A DNA stretch of 64,000 bases from assembly GCF_000986785.1 (NCBI RefSeq), contig NZ_LAYY01000013.1, positions 62,001-126,000 on the forward strand, given 5' to 3'. This document shows, one piece after another, positions 25,640 through 34,910 of the stretch. The notes below the pieces were generated by a model, which made no database searches, was not told the origin of the DNA, and saw only the letters and a program-made list of their open reading frames with translations. A program made the position numbers and the translations under genes. How positions within the stretch are numbered: position 1 is the stretch's first letter; each line of letters begins with the position of its first letter. Source of the DNA: Mesobacillus campisalis. GTDB taxonomy: Bacteria > Bacillota > Bacilli > Bacillales > Cytobacillaceae.

Positions 25640-27913
25640 ATGAAATTCCGGAACGATTTACACGATATCATTCAATATTTGAAGATTGACGATAGTGCCA
25701 AGGAAAATATCATCCATTGGGAAACCATTGAGGCGAAGGAGGCCAGGACTTCCCTGCTGCCAGCAGACATCAGCCCATTGTTGAGGGAAGCTCTTCAGAA
25801 ACGAGGTATAAACGAGCTCTACACTCATCAAAAAACGGCTTATGAGAGCGTAGAGAAGGGTGACAGCATTGTGGCGGTCACACCAACGGCTTCAGGGAAA
25901 ACTTTATGCTATAACCTCCCAGTCCTGCAGGAAATTATTAAGGACCCAAAAGCAAGGGCATTGTATATGTTTCCGACAAAAGCACTGGCACAGGACCAGA
26001 AAAGCGAAATCAATGAACTGATTCAGGAAGCAGGGCTTAATATAAACAGCTATACATATGACGGCGACACTCCTGCCAATATCAGGCAAAAGGTGAGGAA
26101 GGCCGGACATATTGTGATAACGAACCCGGATATGCTGCATTCCGCCATTTTACCGCATCATACAAAATGGGTATCCCTGTTTGAGAATCTTAAGTTCGTA
26201 GTAATTGATGAGCTCCATATTTATCGGGGCGTGTTTGGCAGCCATGTTGCCAATGTTATCAGAAGGCTCAGGAGGATCTGCCAATACTACGGCAGTGACC
26301 CCATTTTTATCTGTACATCGGCAACCATTGCCAACCCGCTCGAGCTAGCTGAACACCTGACAGAAAAGAAAATGAAGCTGATTGACAATAATGGGGCGCC
26401 TTCCGGAAGGAAGCATTTTATTTTTTACAATCCGCCAATTGTCAATAAACCTCTTAATATACGGAGGAGCGCTACATTGGAAACCCGGTGGCTTGCGGGA
26501 GAGTTTCTGAAAAATAAAATCCAGACGATTGTTTTTGCCAGAAGCAGGGTCAGAGTTGAAATCTTGCTTACTTACCTTCAGGAGCTAGTTAAGCATAAAC
26601 TGGGGCCAAAAGCGATCCGCGGTTATAGAGGCGGATATCTTCCTACAGAGCGGAGGGAAATTGAAAAAGGGCTGAGATCTGGGGAAATTTATGGGGTTGT
26701 CAGTACAAATGCCCTTGAACTCGGTGTTGATATCGGCCAGTTGCAGGTCTGCATCATGAATGGATATCCCGGCACGATTGCAAGTTCATGGCAGCAGGCA
26801 GGGAGGGCAGGCAGAAGGCATGGGGAAGCAGTTGTAATCATGGTGGCCAGCTCTAGCCCGCTTGATCAATATATCATCCAGCATCCAGATTACTTTTTTG
26901 CCAGAAGCCCTGAAACAGCCAGAATCAATCCGGACAATTTGATTATCCTGATTGACCATTTGAAATGTGCTGCCTACGAACTTCCTTTCAATAAAGGGGA
27001 ACGTTTTGGCAATGCCGAAGTGGAAGAGATTCTTGAATATTTGACCGAAGAACGGATCCTTCACCAAAATGGGGAGAGATGGTATTGGATGAATGACGCC
27101 TTCCCGGCGCATAATATCTCGCTTCGATCTGCTTCACAGGAAAATGTGGTCATCATAGATCAATCGGATGTGGCGAACGTCCGTGTAATCGGCGAAATGG
27201 ACACCTTTTCTGCGATGACTCTGCTGCATGAGGAGGCTATCTATTTGCATCAGGGAATTCAGTACCAGGTGGAAATGCTGGACTGGGAGGAGAAAAAAGC
27301 TTTCGTCAGGGAGGTATCCGTTGACTACTTTACTGATGCCAATCTTGCTGTCCAGCTGAACGTTCTCGAAGAAGACAAACTTCGCTCTCTCGGCAGTACA
27401 GTCCTGGGGTATGGAGATGTCAGTGTCCGTGCAATGGCTACTATCTTTAAAAAGATAAAATTTGAAACACATGAAAACATTGGGTCGGGCCCAATCTATC
27501 TTCCGGAAGAAGAGCTGCATACCAACTCAGCCTGGATTTCATTGAAAAGGGAGTTATATGAATTCGGAGATGATAGGCTTGAGCAGGGGCTTATTGGGGC
27601 AGCACAGGCATTGAAACATATTGTTCCTTTATTTGTGATGTGCGACCCGCAGGATGTCCACGTTGTTCCGCAGGTGAAAGCCACCCATAATGAGCAGCCG
27701 ACCATATTCTTTTATGACCGTTATCCAGGGGGGATAGGCCTGAGTGAAAAAGTCTACCACTTAATGGAAGATATTCTGGCTGAGGCGAAGCGGATGGTAG
27801 GGGGGTGCAGTTGTCAATCCGGCTGCCCATCCTGCATAGGAACTGACACATCCGCAGAAACGGCAAAAAAAGATGTGCTGAAAATGATAGATTTGTTCAC
27901 GAAAGCTGGCTAA
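25640..27913 (+). CDS. mrfA: DEAD-box helicase MrfA (YprA), DUF1998
   Basis: This 757-aa superfamily 2 helicase has Walker A T83-ASGKT, a DExH box VIDELHIYRG (about residue 188) and motif VI region QQAGRAGRR. It ends in a DUF1998 domain with a four-cysteine metal cluster GGCSCQSGCPSC near residue 730. In B. subtilis, MrfA and the exonuclease MrfB form a UvrABC-independent pathway that removes mitomycin C adducts. GAGGTG precedes the ATG. mrfB follows after 12 bases. Confidence 0.94.
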   Translation: MKFRNDLHDIIQYLKIDDSAKENIIHWETIEAKEARTSLLPADISPLLREALQKRGINELYTHQKTAYESVEKGDSIVAVTPTASGKTLCYNLPVLQEIIKDPKARALYMFPTKALAQDQKSEINELIQEAGLNINSYTYDGDTPANIRQKVRKAGHIVITNPDMLHSAILPHHTKWVSLFENLKFVVIDELHIYRGVFGSHVANVIRRLRRICQYYGSDPIFICTSATIANPLELAEHLTEKKMKLIDNNGAPSGRKHFIFYNPPIVNKPLNIRRSATLETRWLAGEFLKNKIQTIVFARSRVRVEILLTYLQELVKHKLGPKAIRGYRGGYLPTERREIEKGLRSGEIYGVVSTNALELGVDIGQLQVCIMNGYPGTIASSWQQAGRAGRRHGEAVVIMVASSSPLDQYIIQHPDYFFARSPETARINPDNLIILIDHLKCAAYELPFNKGERFGNAEVEEILEYLTEERILHQNGERWYWMNDAFPAHNISLRSASQENVVIIDQSDVANVRVIGEMDTFSAMTLLHEEAIYLHQGIQYQVEMLDWEEKKAFVREVSVDYFTDANLAVQLNVLEEDKLRSLGSTVLGYGDVSVRAMATIFKKIKFETHENIGSGPIYLPEEELHTNSAWISLKRELYEFGDDRLEQGLIGAAQALKHIVPLFVMCDPQDVHVVPQVKATHNEQPTIFFYDRYPGGIGLSEKVYHLMEDILAEAKRMVGGCSCQSGCPSCIGTDTSAETAKKDVLKMIDLFTKAG

Positions 27914-27925
27914 AGAGGTGATAAA

Positions 27926-29188
27926 ATGTCGCTGAAAAATAAGCTGAATCGTTTGAAACCCCACCTCTCACCTTCGACTGGGATGAAAAACAGCCCGGAA
28001 AATGCCATCAAGCCTGCCCTGAAGGAAAAGCAAGAGATTCCCTTTATGGATGTTTGGGAGAAAGAAAATGTTACGCCCTATTATTTTGATGATCATTATT
28101 GCCTGGTACGAAAAGTGGTATATCCACTTACCCATAAACATGGCAATTACACTTTTACCGAAGCCTTGGAAGCTGTTTTAAGATGGAATGATAGCAAGGT
28201 CCAGCACCCTTTATCAGCAGTAGGGCATAGTCCGGAGGAGCTGTTTTTCTTTGACACGGAAACCACGGGGTTGGGGGGTGGAGCGGGCAACACCATCTTT
28301 TTGCTCGGCCATGCCCGCCTAACCAGGGATGGCGTCATTTTAACACAGCATCTTCTTCCTCATCCCGGAGCTGAAATAGCTCTTTACCAAAGCTTCCTTG
28401 AATCCGTCAATTATCGGACCCTGGTAACGTATAACGGCAAAGCCTTTGACTGGCCGCAGGTCAAGACGAGGCATACCCTCGTGAGGGAACATGTTCCAAA
28501 ACTTCCGTCATTCGGCCATTTTGACCTATACCATGCTGCCCGCAGAATGTGGAAACATAAGATGGAAAGAATGAAGCTTAGCGCTGTTGAAAAAGAAGTT
28601 CTTGGGTTTGAGCGGTTAGACGACATTCCCGGGTATCTCGCTCCAATGATATATTTTGATTTCCTGGAAAGGAAACATCCCGAAGGACTTCTTGGAGTCT
28701 TGAAGCACAATGAGCTTGACATACTCTCCCTGATTACCCTGTATACCCATTTGTCGTTCCAATTGCTTGGATTGGATGAGGGACGGACTATAAGGGAAAC
28801 ATATGAGGTTGGGCGCTGGTTCTCCTATATTGGAGAGAGTGAAAAAGCGAAAGAGACCTTTCTGAATATTGCTGATGGAGACGGATCAGAAGCCATGGCC
28901 GCAATGGTGGCACTTGCTGCTGAATACAAACGGAATAAAGATTATGGAAGAGCCTTGCCGTTATGGAAAAGCGCCTCCGAAAATGGGACGGACCTGCAAA
29001 AATTGGAATCCTTGCTTGAACTGGCCAAGTATTTTGAACACCGGGAAAAGGAATACTTGCTTGCGGCGAGCTATTCCGAGAAAGCATATCGATTGCTTTC
29101 AGCCCTAAACAGGGAAAAAGCAAAGAAATTGGAAGTGGATTTGGAAAAAAGGCTGATGAGGCTTAAAAGGAAAATGAAGCACCAATAG
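27926..29188 (+). CDS. mrfB: Exonuclease MrfB (YprB), RNase H fold with TPR-like tail
   Basis: The 420-aa protein carries a DEDD-type nuclease domain: D110 and E112 in FFDTETTGLGGG, the TYNGKAFDWPQVKTRH motif and HNELDILSL with the final acidic residue. Residues after about 300 form helical repeats like a TPR array. It is known in B. subtilis as the 3'-5' exonuclease partner of MrfA in mitomycin repair. GAGGTG precedes the start and a terminator follows. Confidence 0.92.
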   Translation: MSLKNKLNRLKPHLSPSTGMKNSPENAIKPALKEKQEIPFMDVWEKENVTPYYFDDHYCLVRKVVYPLTHKHGNYTFTEALEAVLRWNDSKVQHPLSAVGHSPEELFFFDTETTGLGGGAGNTIFLLGHARLTRDGVILTQHLLPHPGAEIALYQSFLESVNYRTLVTYNGKAFDWPQVKTRHTLVREHVPKLPSFGHFDLYHAARRMWKHKMERMKLSAVEKEVLGFERLDDIPGYLAPMIYFDFLERKHPEGLLGVLKHNELDILSLITLYTHLSFQLLGLDEGRTIRETYEVGRWFSYIGESEKAKETFLNIADGDGSEAMAAMVALAAEYKRNKDYGRALPLWKSASENGTDLQKLESLLELAKYFEHREKEYLLAASYSEKAYRLLSALNREKAKKLEVDLEKRLMRLKRKMKHQ

Positions 29189-29209
29189 AAGGGTTTCATC
29201 GATGTATCT

Positions 29210-29240
29210 CCGGGGAAAGGTTATAATCCCCGGTTTTCTT
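29210..29240 (+). terminator. Terminator after mrfAB
   Basis: A 7-bp stem CCGGGGA / TCCCCGG with a 10-base loop is followed by TTTTC. Confidence 0.75.
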
Positions 29241-29376
29241 TGTATAAAAGTACAGAGCAGATGTCACAAAATGTTAACAATTATGTCTAGTGAAAATGGG
29301 ATTTTATATTGTAACAAAGTTAAATGGACGTTAAAATGTAGTCTTGTGGAGAAAATAAAAATTGGGGCTGTTAAGA

Positions 29377-29472
29377 ATGTATAAAGCGATTCTAGTAATG
29401 TTCTTTGTTGTAGTTTTCCTGACTGTCATCGTTTTCACCGGTTTTAAAGACAATTTTTATGCTTTTATATAA
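29377..29472 (+). CDS. Possible 31-aa single-pass membrane peptide
   Basis: ATG at 29377 opens MYKAILVMFFVVVFLTVIV followed by FTGFKDNFYAFI: one strong transmembrane helix with a short polar end. A GGGGCTG sequence about 8 bases upstream is a weak ribosome site. It lies in the 400-base gap between mrfB and cotD, and the longer overlapping frame from 29202 looks spurious. Such peptides are common in sporulating Bacilli, but expression is not shown here. Confidence 0.45.
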   Translation: MYKAILVMFFVVVFLTVIVFTGFKDNFYAFI

Positions 29473-29524
29473 ACAATATCGCTTGAAATATTTAGGCGAA
29501 AGGTAAAAATAGGTGTTTTCATTA

Positions 29525-29554
29525 GTACAAGATACCTCTCCTCTTCATAGGCTA
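29525..29554 (+). promoter_or_regulatory. Candidate sigma-K promoter of cotD
   Basis: ACA (29527-29529) and CATAGGCTA (29546-29554) fit the sigma-K pattern mACm and CATAnnnTA with 16-base spacing. This agrees with late mother-cell expression of cotD in B. subtilis. Confidence 0.6.
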
Positions 29555-29594
29555 ACAGTGTAAAGAATAAAAATTTGAGGAAGGAGAGATTCAT

Positions 29595-29921
29595 ATGCAT
29601 TGCAGACCACCAGGTCAAGTTTTGCCGGCAGTAGTCCATCCGACAAAATGCTGTGTAAATCACAGTTTTTCAAACAATATAGTACCTCATATCCACCCGA
29701 CTCATACCACAAATGTCCACCATACCAATTTTGATCATATTCACTATACACCGAACACTCAGTCTCAGGTTAATCAGGTGACGCACCAGCATCATTACGG
29801 AGGTCCTGTACCGCCTATGGGCGTTGGCGTACCTAGACCGGGGTTTGGCCCTGGTCCTGGCTTCGGTGCAGGCCCAGGCTTCGGTGCAGGCCCAGGTTTT
29901 GGTCCTGGATTCGGACGTTAA
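29595..29921 (+). CDS. cotD: Spore coat protein CotD
   Basis: CotD (108 aa) is an inner spore-coat protein. The sequence is rich in His, Pro, Asn and Thr, with the PTKCC pair near residues 17-21 and a HIHPTHTTNVHHTNFDHIHY region. A Gly-Phe-Pro tail (GPGFGAGPGFGAGPGFG) is encoded by two perfect 18-base tandem repeats (29859-29894). GAGGAAGGAGAG precedes the ATG. It follows mrfAB as in B. subtilis (yprAB-cotD). Confidence 0.9.
   Translation: MHCRPPGQVLPAVVHPTKCCVNHSFSNNIVPHIHPTHTTNVHHTNFDHIHYTPNTQSQVNQVTHQHHYGGPVPPMGVGVPRPGFGPGPGFGAGPGFGAGPGFGPGFGR
29859..29894 (+). repeat. 18-base tandem repeat in cotD
   Basis: GGCTTCGGTGCAGGCCCA occurs twice in direct tandem, and diverged copies flank it. 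It encodes the GFGAGP unit and could change copy number without changing frame. Confidence 0.9.
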
Positions 29922-29937
29922 TGGTTAAAACAGATGG

Positions 29938-29972
29938 CAGGGGCTTGTTTATCAAAGAAGCCCCTGTTTTTC
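29938..29972 (+). terminator. Terminator after cotD
   Basis: A 9-bp stem CAGGGGCTT / AAGCCCCTG is followed by TTTTTC. Confidence 0.88.
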
Positions 29973-30025
29973 ATTTTATACGGCTATGCAAGATGGAGAA
30001 TACATAAAGAAAGGTGTAGGAGGCC

Positions 30026-30583
30026 ATGCCAAAAGTGGCTGTCATTACTGGATATAAGGCATACGAGCTTGGGATTTTCAAACAAAACCATCCTGCAGTC
30101 AAATACATAAAAACCGCTATCATGAAGGAATTGGCTGCATTGGCGGAAGAGGGGCTTGAATGGGTCCTTATAAGCGGACAGCCGGGAGTGGAATTATGGG
30201 CGGCCGAGGTAGTGTTTGCTTTGCAGGAGTATCTTCCCGACCTTAAGCTTTCGGTCATCACGCCTTTTTTGAATCAGGAAGAAAAATGGAATGAGAGCAA
30301 CAGGGAATGGTATGAGTCGGTACTGATCCAAGCCGACCATGTCGATTCAGTATCAAGGAGGCCTTACGAAAAACCTTGGCAGCTGCGGGCGGCCAACCAG
30401 TTTTTCATAGAAAAGAGCAATGTCCTCATTCTGTTTTATGATCAGGAAAGAGAGGGAAGTCCCAGATATATTTTCGAGGCTGCCAAACAAAGGCAGGAAA
30501 AGGGTGAGTACGATATCAGAATGATCAGTTTTTCTGACCTCCAGATGATTGTGGAAGAAGAGGCGTTTAATCAGGATTTCTAA
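30026..30583 (+). CDS. ypsA: SLOG-domain protein YpsA (DUF1273)
   Basis: This 185-aa Rossmann-like protein of the SLOG/DprA-related superfamily has [15 protein letters not shown] at the N-terminus and [16 protein letters not shown], the likely nucleotide-sugar-binding motif. B. subtilis YpsA has been linked to cell division and oxidative stress, and it stands next to gpsB here as there. GTAGGAGG precedes the ATG. Confidence 0.9.
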   Translation: MPKVAVITGYKAYELGIFKQNHPAVKYIKTAIMKELAALAEEGLEWVLISGQPGVELWAAEVVFALQEYLPDLKLSVITPFLNQEEKWNESNREWYESVLIQADHVDSVSRRPYEKPWQLRAANQFFIEKSNVLILFYDQEREGSPRYIFEAAKQRQEKGEYDIRMISFSDLQMIVEEEAFNQDF

Positions 30584-30599
30584 GTTCGGGATTAGAGAA

Positions 30600-30605
30600 T
30601 TGACA
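30600..30605 (+). promoter_or_regulatory. -35 box of a likely gpsB promoter
   Basis: A perfect TTGACA lies 61 bases before gpsB and is followed, 17-22 bases on, by the A/T-rich AAAAATATAAAG, in which the -10 cannot be fixed. Confidence 0.45.
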
Positions 30606-30665
30606 AATATCGCTGTTTTTGAAAAAATATAAAGTGATGATAGGGGTATATCGAGGTGAGAAATT

Positions 30666-30965
30666 ATGCTATCTGACAAAGTGAATCTTACAGCGAAAGA
30701 AATACTGGAAAAAGAATTTAAAACGGCCATGCGCGGATATAAACCGGAGGAAGTGGATAAGTACCTTGATCTTGTGATTAAGGATTATGAAGTCTTCCAT
30801 CAGGAAATCGAAGAGCTTAAGCAGGAAAACATGAGATTGAAGAAACAGCTCGAGGAGGCAGCAAGAAGACCTAGCGCCCAGCCTGCCGGGACTACGAACT
30901 TCGATATACTGAAAAGGTTATCCAACCTGGAAAAACATGTTTTTGGCAATAAGCTTTACGATTGA
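30666..30965 (+). CDS. gpsB: Cell-division regulator GpsB
   Basis: GpsB (99 aa) is a DivIVA paralogue that shuttles PBP1 between septum and side wall. The N-terminal DivIVA-like domain ([27 protein letters not shown]) is followed by a coiled coil (residues 30-67) and a C-terminal helical trimerisation part ([17 protein letters not shown]). GAGGTGAG precedes the ATG. Its likely client, ponA, is also in this window. Confidence 0.95.
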   Translation: MLSDKVNLTAKEILEKEFKTAMRGYKPEEVDKYLDLVIKDYEVFHQEIEELKQENMRLKKQLEEAARRPSAQPAGTTNFDILKRLSNLEKHVFGNKLYD

Positions 30966-30999
30966 ACCGTTTTCTTCCAATTTTTCTAATTGGTTACCA

Positions 31000-31028
31000 T
31001 TGCTATATTATGAATGATTTCATATAAT
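31000..31028 (+). promoter_or_regulatory. Sigma-A promoter of rnpB
   Basis: TTGCTA (31000-31005) and TATAAT (31023-31028) are 17 bases apart. The start point would be a few bases before the mature RNA. Confidence 0.65.
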
Positions 31029-31041
31029 AATCTATGTAATC

Positions 31042-31437
31042 GTTAATAGCGTTCGGGTAACCGCTGCAGTTTTTCTGCAGAGGAAAGTCCATGCTCGCAC
31101 GGGCTGAGATGTCCGTAGTGTTCGTGCCTGGCCAATTCATAAGCCAGGGCAGCCTGATTGGCTGACGGCAGGGAAAATGCCTAAGTCTTCGGATATGGCA
31201 TGAATACCTATAAAAGTGCCACAGTGACGTAGCCTTCCCAGAAATGGGAAGGGTGGAACGAGGTAAACCCCGCGAGCGAGAAACCCAAATAATGGTAGGG
31301 GCACTTTCCTGGAGGAAATGAACGAAGGGAAGGACAGGTGATGCCACCTGTAGATAGATGGTTACCACCGGAGTGCGAGGCTAATTGCCGGTCGCAGCAC
31401 AATGGAACAAAACATGGCTTACAGAGCGTTATTAATC
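31042..31437 (+). ncRNA. rnpB: RNase P RNA, bacterial class B
   Basis: This is the catalytic RNA that trims tRNA 5' ends. The conserved core GAGGAAAGTCCATGCTCGC lies near the 5' end, AGAAACCCAAA is central, and ACAAAACATGGCTTAC is near the 3' end. The order of elements matches the roughly 400-nt Bacillus (type B) RNA. The ends pair as helix P1 (AATAGCG with CGTTATT). Ends are estimated from B. subtilis. It lies between gpsB and the methyltransferase gene as in other Bacilli. Confidence 0.96.
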
Positions 31438-31459
31438 GATTTTGTATGAGTGTTTTCGC

Positions 31460-31494
31460 AAGCCCTCCTTTTTTGCCGGGAGGGCTTCTTTTAT
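31460..31494 (+). terminator. Terminator of rnpB
   Basis: A 9-bp perfect stem AAGCCCTCC / GGAGGGCTT is followed by CTTTTATTTC. Confidence 0.88.
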
Positions 31495-31575
31495 TTCTTT
31501 CATAGATTGGATTATCGAAGAGTAAACTGGTATGATGGAGATTCATAAAAAGTGACTTTTTAAAGGGTGAAATAG

Positions 31576-32718
31576 ATGAGCAAACTGGAATTGATTGCTA
31601 CTGCGGCAATGGGGCTGGAATCATTGGTAGCGAAGGAAGTGAGAGACCTTGGATACGAATGCCAGGTCGAAAACGGCAGGATCACCTACAAGGGGGACGA
31701 GCTTGCGATTGCACGGAGCAATTTATGGCTGCGTACCGCGGATCGGGTCAAAATTAAGGCAGGAGAGTTTAAAGCTTATACTTTTGATGAATTGTTTGAG
31801 AAAACAAAATCCATCCCATGGGAGCAATTTCTTCCGGAAAATGCTGAATTCCCTGTTAGCGGGAAATCGCAAAAATCCAAGCTTTTCAGTGTGTCCGACT
31901 GTCAGTCCATTGTTAAAAAGGCTATTGTAGAGAGGCTGCGTAAAGCCTATAAAAAAACTTCCTGGCTGGAGGAAAATGGACCGCTGTTTAAAATAGAGGT
32001 ATCTCTCTTGAAGGATGTTGCCACTTTAACGATTGACACCAGCGGCAGCGGTTTGCATAAAAGAGGCTATCGGGTCGACCAGGGAGAGGCTCCTCTGAAG
32101 GAAACCCTGGCAGCCGCATTGGTGATGCTGACCAATTGGACGCCTGAACGCCCATTCGCCGATCTTTTCTGCGGTTCGGGAACCATTCCGATTGAAGCCG
32201 CCTTGATTGGCCAGAATATTGCTCCAGGATTTAATCGGGAGTTTGTCTCCGAGTCGTGGGATTGGATGCCGGATACAGTCTGGGAACAGGCGAGAAACGA
32301 AGCCGAGGACATGGCGAAATATGATCAGCCTTTGGATATCACAGGTTCAGATATTGATCATCGCCTGGTGAAAATCGCTGCAGAGAATGCTTTTGAGGCC
32401 GGTCTTGGAGACTTGGTGAATTTTAAGCAAATGCGGGTCCAGGATTTCGCGGTCAAAAAGGATTACGGTGTCATCGTGAGCAACCCGCCATATGGCGAGC
32501 GGCTTGGCGAAAAAAACGCTGTGGAACAAATGTATAAAGAAATGGGCAAAGTACTTGGAGCATTGGATACTTGGTCGGTATATATCATGACTTCAAACGA
32601 ACAATTTGAGCAATTCTACGGCAGGCCTGCAACCAAAAAAAGAAAGCTGTTTAATGGGTTCATCAGGACGGACTTTTACCAATACTGGGGAAAACGGCCG
32701 CCAAGGCGCTCAGAGTGA
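31576..32718 (+). CDS. ypsC: 23S rRNA guanine-N2 methyltransferase (RlmK/L-like, YpsC)
   Basis: The 380-aa protein has an N-terminal THUMP RNA-binding domain (about 1-160) and a Rossmann SAM domain with FCGSGTIPIEAALIGQ (motif I) and the catalytic SNPPYGERLG (motif IV). The family methylates guanine N2 in 23S rRNA; E. coli RlmL is the model. A TTGGAT-18-TATGAT promoter (31507-31536) and AAAGGGTG precede the ATG. The exact target base is not deducible here. Confidence 0.9.
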   Translation: MSKLELIATAAMGLESLVAKEVRDLGYECQVENGRITYKGDELAIARSNLWLRTADRVKIKAGEFKAYTFDELFEKTKSIPWEQFLPENAEFPVSGKSQKSKLFSVSDCQSIVKKAIVERLRKAYKKTSWLEENGPLFKIEVSLLKDVATLTIDTSGSGLHKRGYRVDQGEAPLKETLAAALVMLTNWTPERPFADLFCGSGTIPIEAALIGQNIAPGFNREFVSESWDWMPDTVWEQARNEAEDMAKYDQPLDITGSDIDHRLVKIAAENAFEAGLGDLVNFKQMRVQDFAVKKDYGVIVSNPPYGERLGEKNAVEQMYKEMGKVLGALDTWSVYIMTSNEQFEQFYGRPATKKRKLFNGFIRTDFYQYWGKRPPRRSE

Positions 32719-32771
32719 ACCCTGCGCCCAACAAGGATAAGGAAATCAGCTAAAGTAAAATAACATGGAAA

Positions 32772-32805
32772 TGACAGCGCCCATCGCAAGGCGCTGTCAA
32801 TTTGT
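32772..32805 (+). terminator. Terminator between ypsC and ypvA
   Basis: A 10-bp perfect stem TGACAGCGCC / GGCGCTGTCA is followed only by ATTTGT, so termination may be partial. It lies close to the ypvA ribosome site. Confidence 0.6.
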
Positions 32806-32818
32806 CTGGAGGGTTACC

Positions 32819-34771
32819 ATGACTGGCAGTTTGCCTTTTACTATTTCAAAAACAGAATCTTTTTTCGATAAATTCAGCGAGTGGATTGGCGATGTTTTCT
32901 ATGATATTCTCCCTGAAGCTGGATTCGAGCTGCGGGATGAGCAAATCTTCATGGCTTTTCAGCTCGAAAAAGCATTCAGGGAAAAGAAAGTGATTTTTTC
33001 AGAGGCTGGAGTGGGTACCGGAAAAACAATCGTCTACCTGCTTTATGCCATTTGTTATGCCCGCTACAAAAAGCAGCCGGCCATCATTGCTTGTGCCGAT
33101 GAAAGGCTGATTGAGCAGCTTGTCAAAAAGGAAGGGGACATTGCCAAGCTTGAAAAAGCGCTGGACTTAAATATTGATGTCCGCCTGGCAAAATCACGGG
33201 ATCAATATCTTTGCCTGAATAAGCTGGATCCTTTTGTGGATGGGGACGATGAGGCCTATCATGCAGTTTATGACAGCCTGCCAGACTTCGTCCATGAAGG
33301 CAGTACGCTGCAGAAATTTCATCGGTATGGTGACCGGACAGAATATTCTTCCCTGACGGACAATGAATGGGCCAATATTAACTGGGATCCACTTCAGGAT
33401 TGCCTTGCGTGCAGCCGCCGGCATCGCTGCGGATTGACCTTGCAGCGGGAGCATTACCGAAAAGCGGCTGACCTGATTGTCTGCTCGCATGATTTTTATA
33501 TGGAACATATCTGGACGAAGGAATCGCGCAAGCGTGAAGGTGAGCTTCCATTTTTGCCGGATGGGAGCTGTGTAGTTTTTGATGAAGGGCATCTCCTTGA
33601 GTTCGCAAGCCAAAAGGCGTTGACATATCGGTATGCGGAACGAACCCTGGAAACCCTGCTCACGAGAATCATGGACAATGATATCCGCGAAAAGACCTTA
33701 AACCTCATGGAAAAGGCCATATTCCTGAATGATCAGCTATTTATTGAACTGGAAAAATACAGCGAGGCAAGCAGGGCATCCGAAAAGCTTACAGTAAAAA
33801 AAGCACCTTCCGTGTCCAGAATAGCGGAGGATTTGCTATGGACTTTGGAATCTCTGCAGGAAGAATTGGTTTTTGAAAGTGAAATGTTTGTGATTAACGA
33901 CTATAACCTGAAGATTGTAGAGGAATACCTGGATCAGATCAGTTATTCATTGACTCTATTTGCCAGACGTTCGGTCGGCATTAACTGGCTTGAGATCCAT
34001 AATGGCGAGAAAACGCTTGTCATTATGCCAAAAATGGTTCAGGAAGTACTGCGCAAGGAAGTATTTTCCCAAGAAAAGCCATTTGTTTTTTCTTCGGCTA
34101 CCTTGTCGGAGAGGAAGTCATTTGAGTACATGGCAAACAGCCTGGGAATTGACAGCTATCTTTCCTTCTCGGTTGAATCACCATTTGACTACGAGGATGT
34201 CATGAATATCTCCCTTCGTGATTATTCCAAAGCAGGCTTTGCCGCGAGGGCCCAGTATACGATCCAGCAAATTCGTTCTTCCGGGGGAAGGGCCCTGGTA
34301 TTGTTTACAGACAGGGATGAACTGCGTTCCTTTAAAAGCCTGGCTGAAGGAGAGTTTGAATTTCCTGTGCTGTTTGAAGGGGATGCAGAAATTTCAAAGC
34401 TTGTTTCCCGTTTTCAAAATGAAGAGCAAAGTGTTTTATGTTCGGTAAATCTGTGGGAAGGATTGGATGTTCCAGGTAGTGCTTTGAAAAATGTCATCCT
34501 GTTTGCATTGCCATTTCCACCGAACGACCCGGTGTTTGCCGCTAAACGGGAAGAAGCAGACAATGCTTTTGATGAGGTTGACTTGCCCTATATGCTTTTA
34601 AGGCTAAGACAGGGAATCGGTCGGCTCATTAGGACAAGTACAGATCAGGGAGAAGTACACATTCTCCTCGATAGGACTCTTGATCGGGAAATCCTTGAAA
34701 AGCTCCTGGATGTCCTTCCTGTCCAGCCGCAAAATTCAGGGAGCAGTGATCTTGCAGCAGGCACAAATTAA
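32819..34771 (+). CDS. ypvA: XPD/DinG-type ATP-dependent helicase YpvA
   Basis: The 650-aa superfamily 2 helicase has Walker A EAGVGTGKT and DEGH box VFDEGHLLEF. Between them are four cysteines (QYLCLN; DCLACSRRHRC) placed like the iron-sulfur cluster of XPD and E. coli DinG. It lacks the exonuclease domain of the dinG product at 9,783. GGAGGG precedes the ATG at 32819; the longer frame from 32765 runs through the preceding terminator. Its role is unproven; 5'-3' DNA unwinding is expected from the family. Confidence 0.88.
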   Translation: MTGSLPFTISKTESFFDKFSEWIGDVFYDILPEAGFELRDEQIFMAFQLEKAFREKKVIFSEAGVGTGKTIVYLLYAICYARYKKQPAIIACADERLIEQLVKKEGDIAKLEKALDLNIDVRLAKSRDQYLCLNKLDPFVDGDDEAYHAVYDSLPDFVHEGSTLQKFHRYGDRTEYSSLTDNEWANINWDPLQDCLACSRRHRCGLTLQREHYRKAADLIVCSHDFYMEHIWTKESRKREGELPFLPDGSCVVFDEGHLLEFASQKALTYRYAERTLETLLTRIMDNDIREKTLNLMEKAIFLNDQLFIELEKYSEASRASEKLTVKKAPSVSRIAEDLLWTLESLQEELVFESEMFVINDYNLKIVEEYLDQISYSLTLFARRSVGINWLEIHNGEKTLVIMPKMVQEVLRKEVFSQEKPFVFSSATLSERKSFEYMANSLGIDSYLSFSVESPFDYEDVMNISLRDYSKAGFAARAQYTIQQIRSSGGRALVLFTDRDELRSFKSLAEGEFEFPVLFEGDAEISKLVSRFQNEEQSVLCSVNLWEGLDVPGSALKNVILFALPFPPNDPVFAAKREEADNAFDEVDLPYMLLRLRQGIGRLIRTSTDQGEVHILLDRTLDREILEKLLDVLPVQPQNSGSSDLAAGTN

Positions 34772-34779
34772 TGTTTAAG

Positions 34780-34814
34780 GCCCACCCGGCTAAGGGTGGG
34801 CTTCCACTTTATTT
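34780..34814 (+). terminator. Terminator after ypvA
   Basis: An 8-bp stem GCCCACCC / GGGTGGGC with a 6-base loop is followed by TTCCACTTTATTTT. Confidence 0.7.
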
Positions 34815-34910
34815 TGAAGGAATATTTTTCCGTTTTTTTAAGGGTACGTTATTATGTTTCAGAAAAATGTGATAATATGGGAGAGACATAAAATTGGGAG
34901 GAAGATGCAG

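Noticed and set aside
29202-29384. 60-aa frame after mrfB
   Set aside because: It begins inside the mrfB terminator, has no ribosome site and reads through A/T-rich non-coding DNA.
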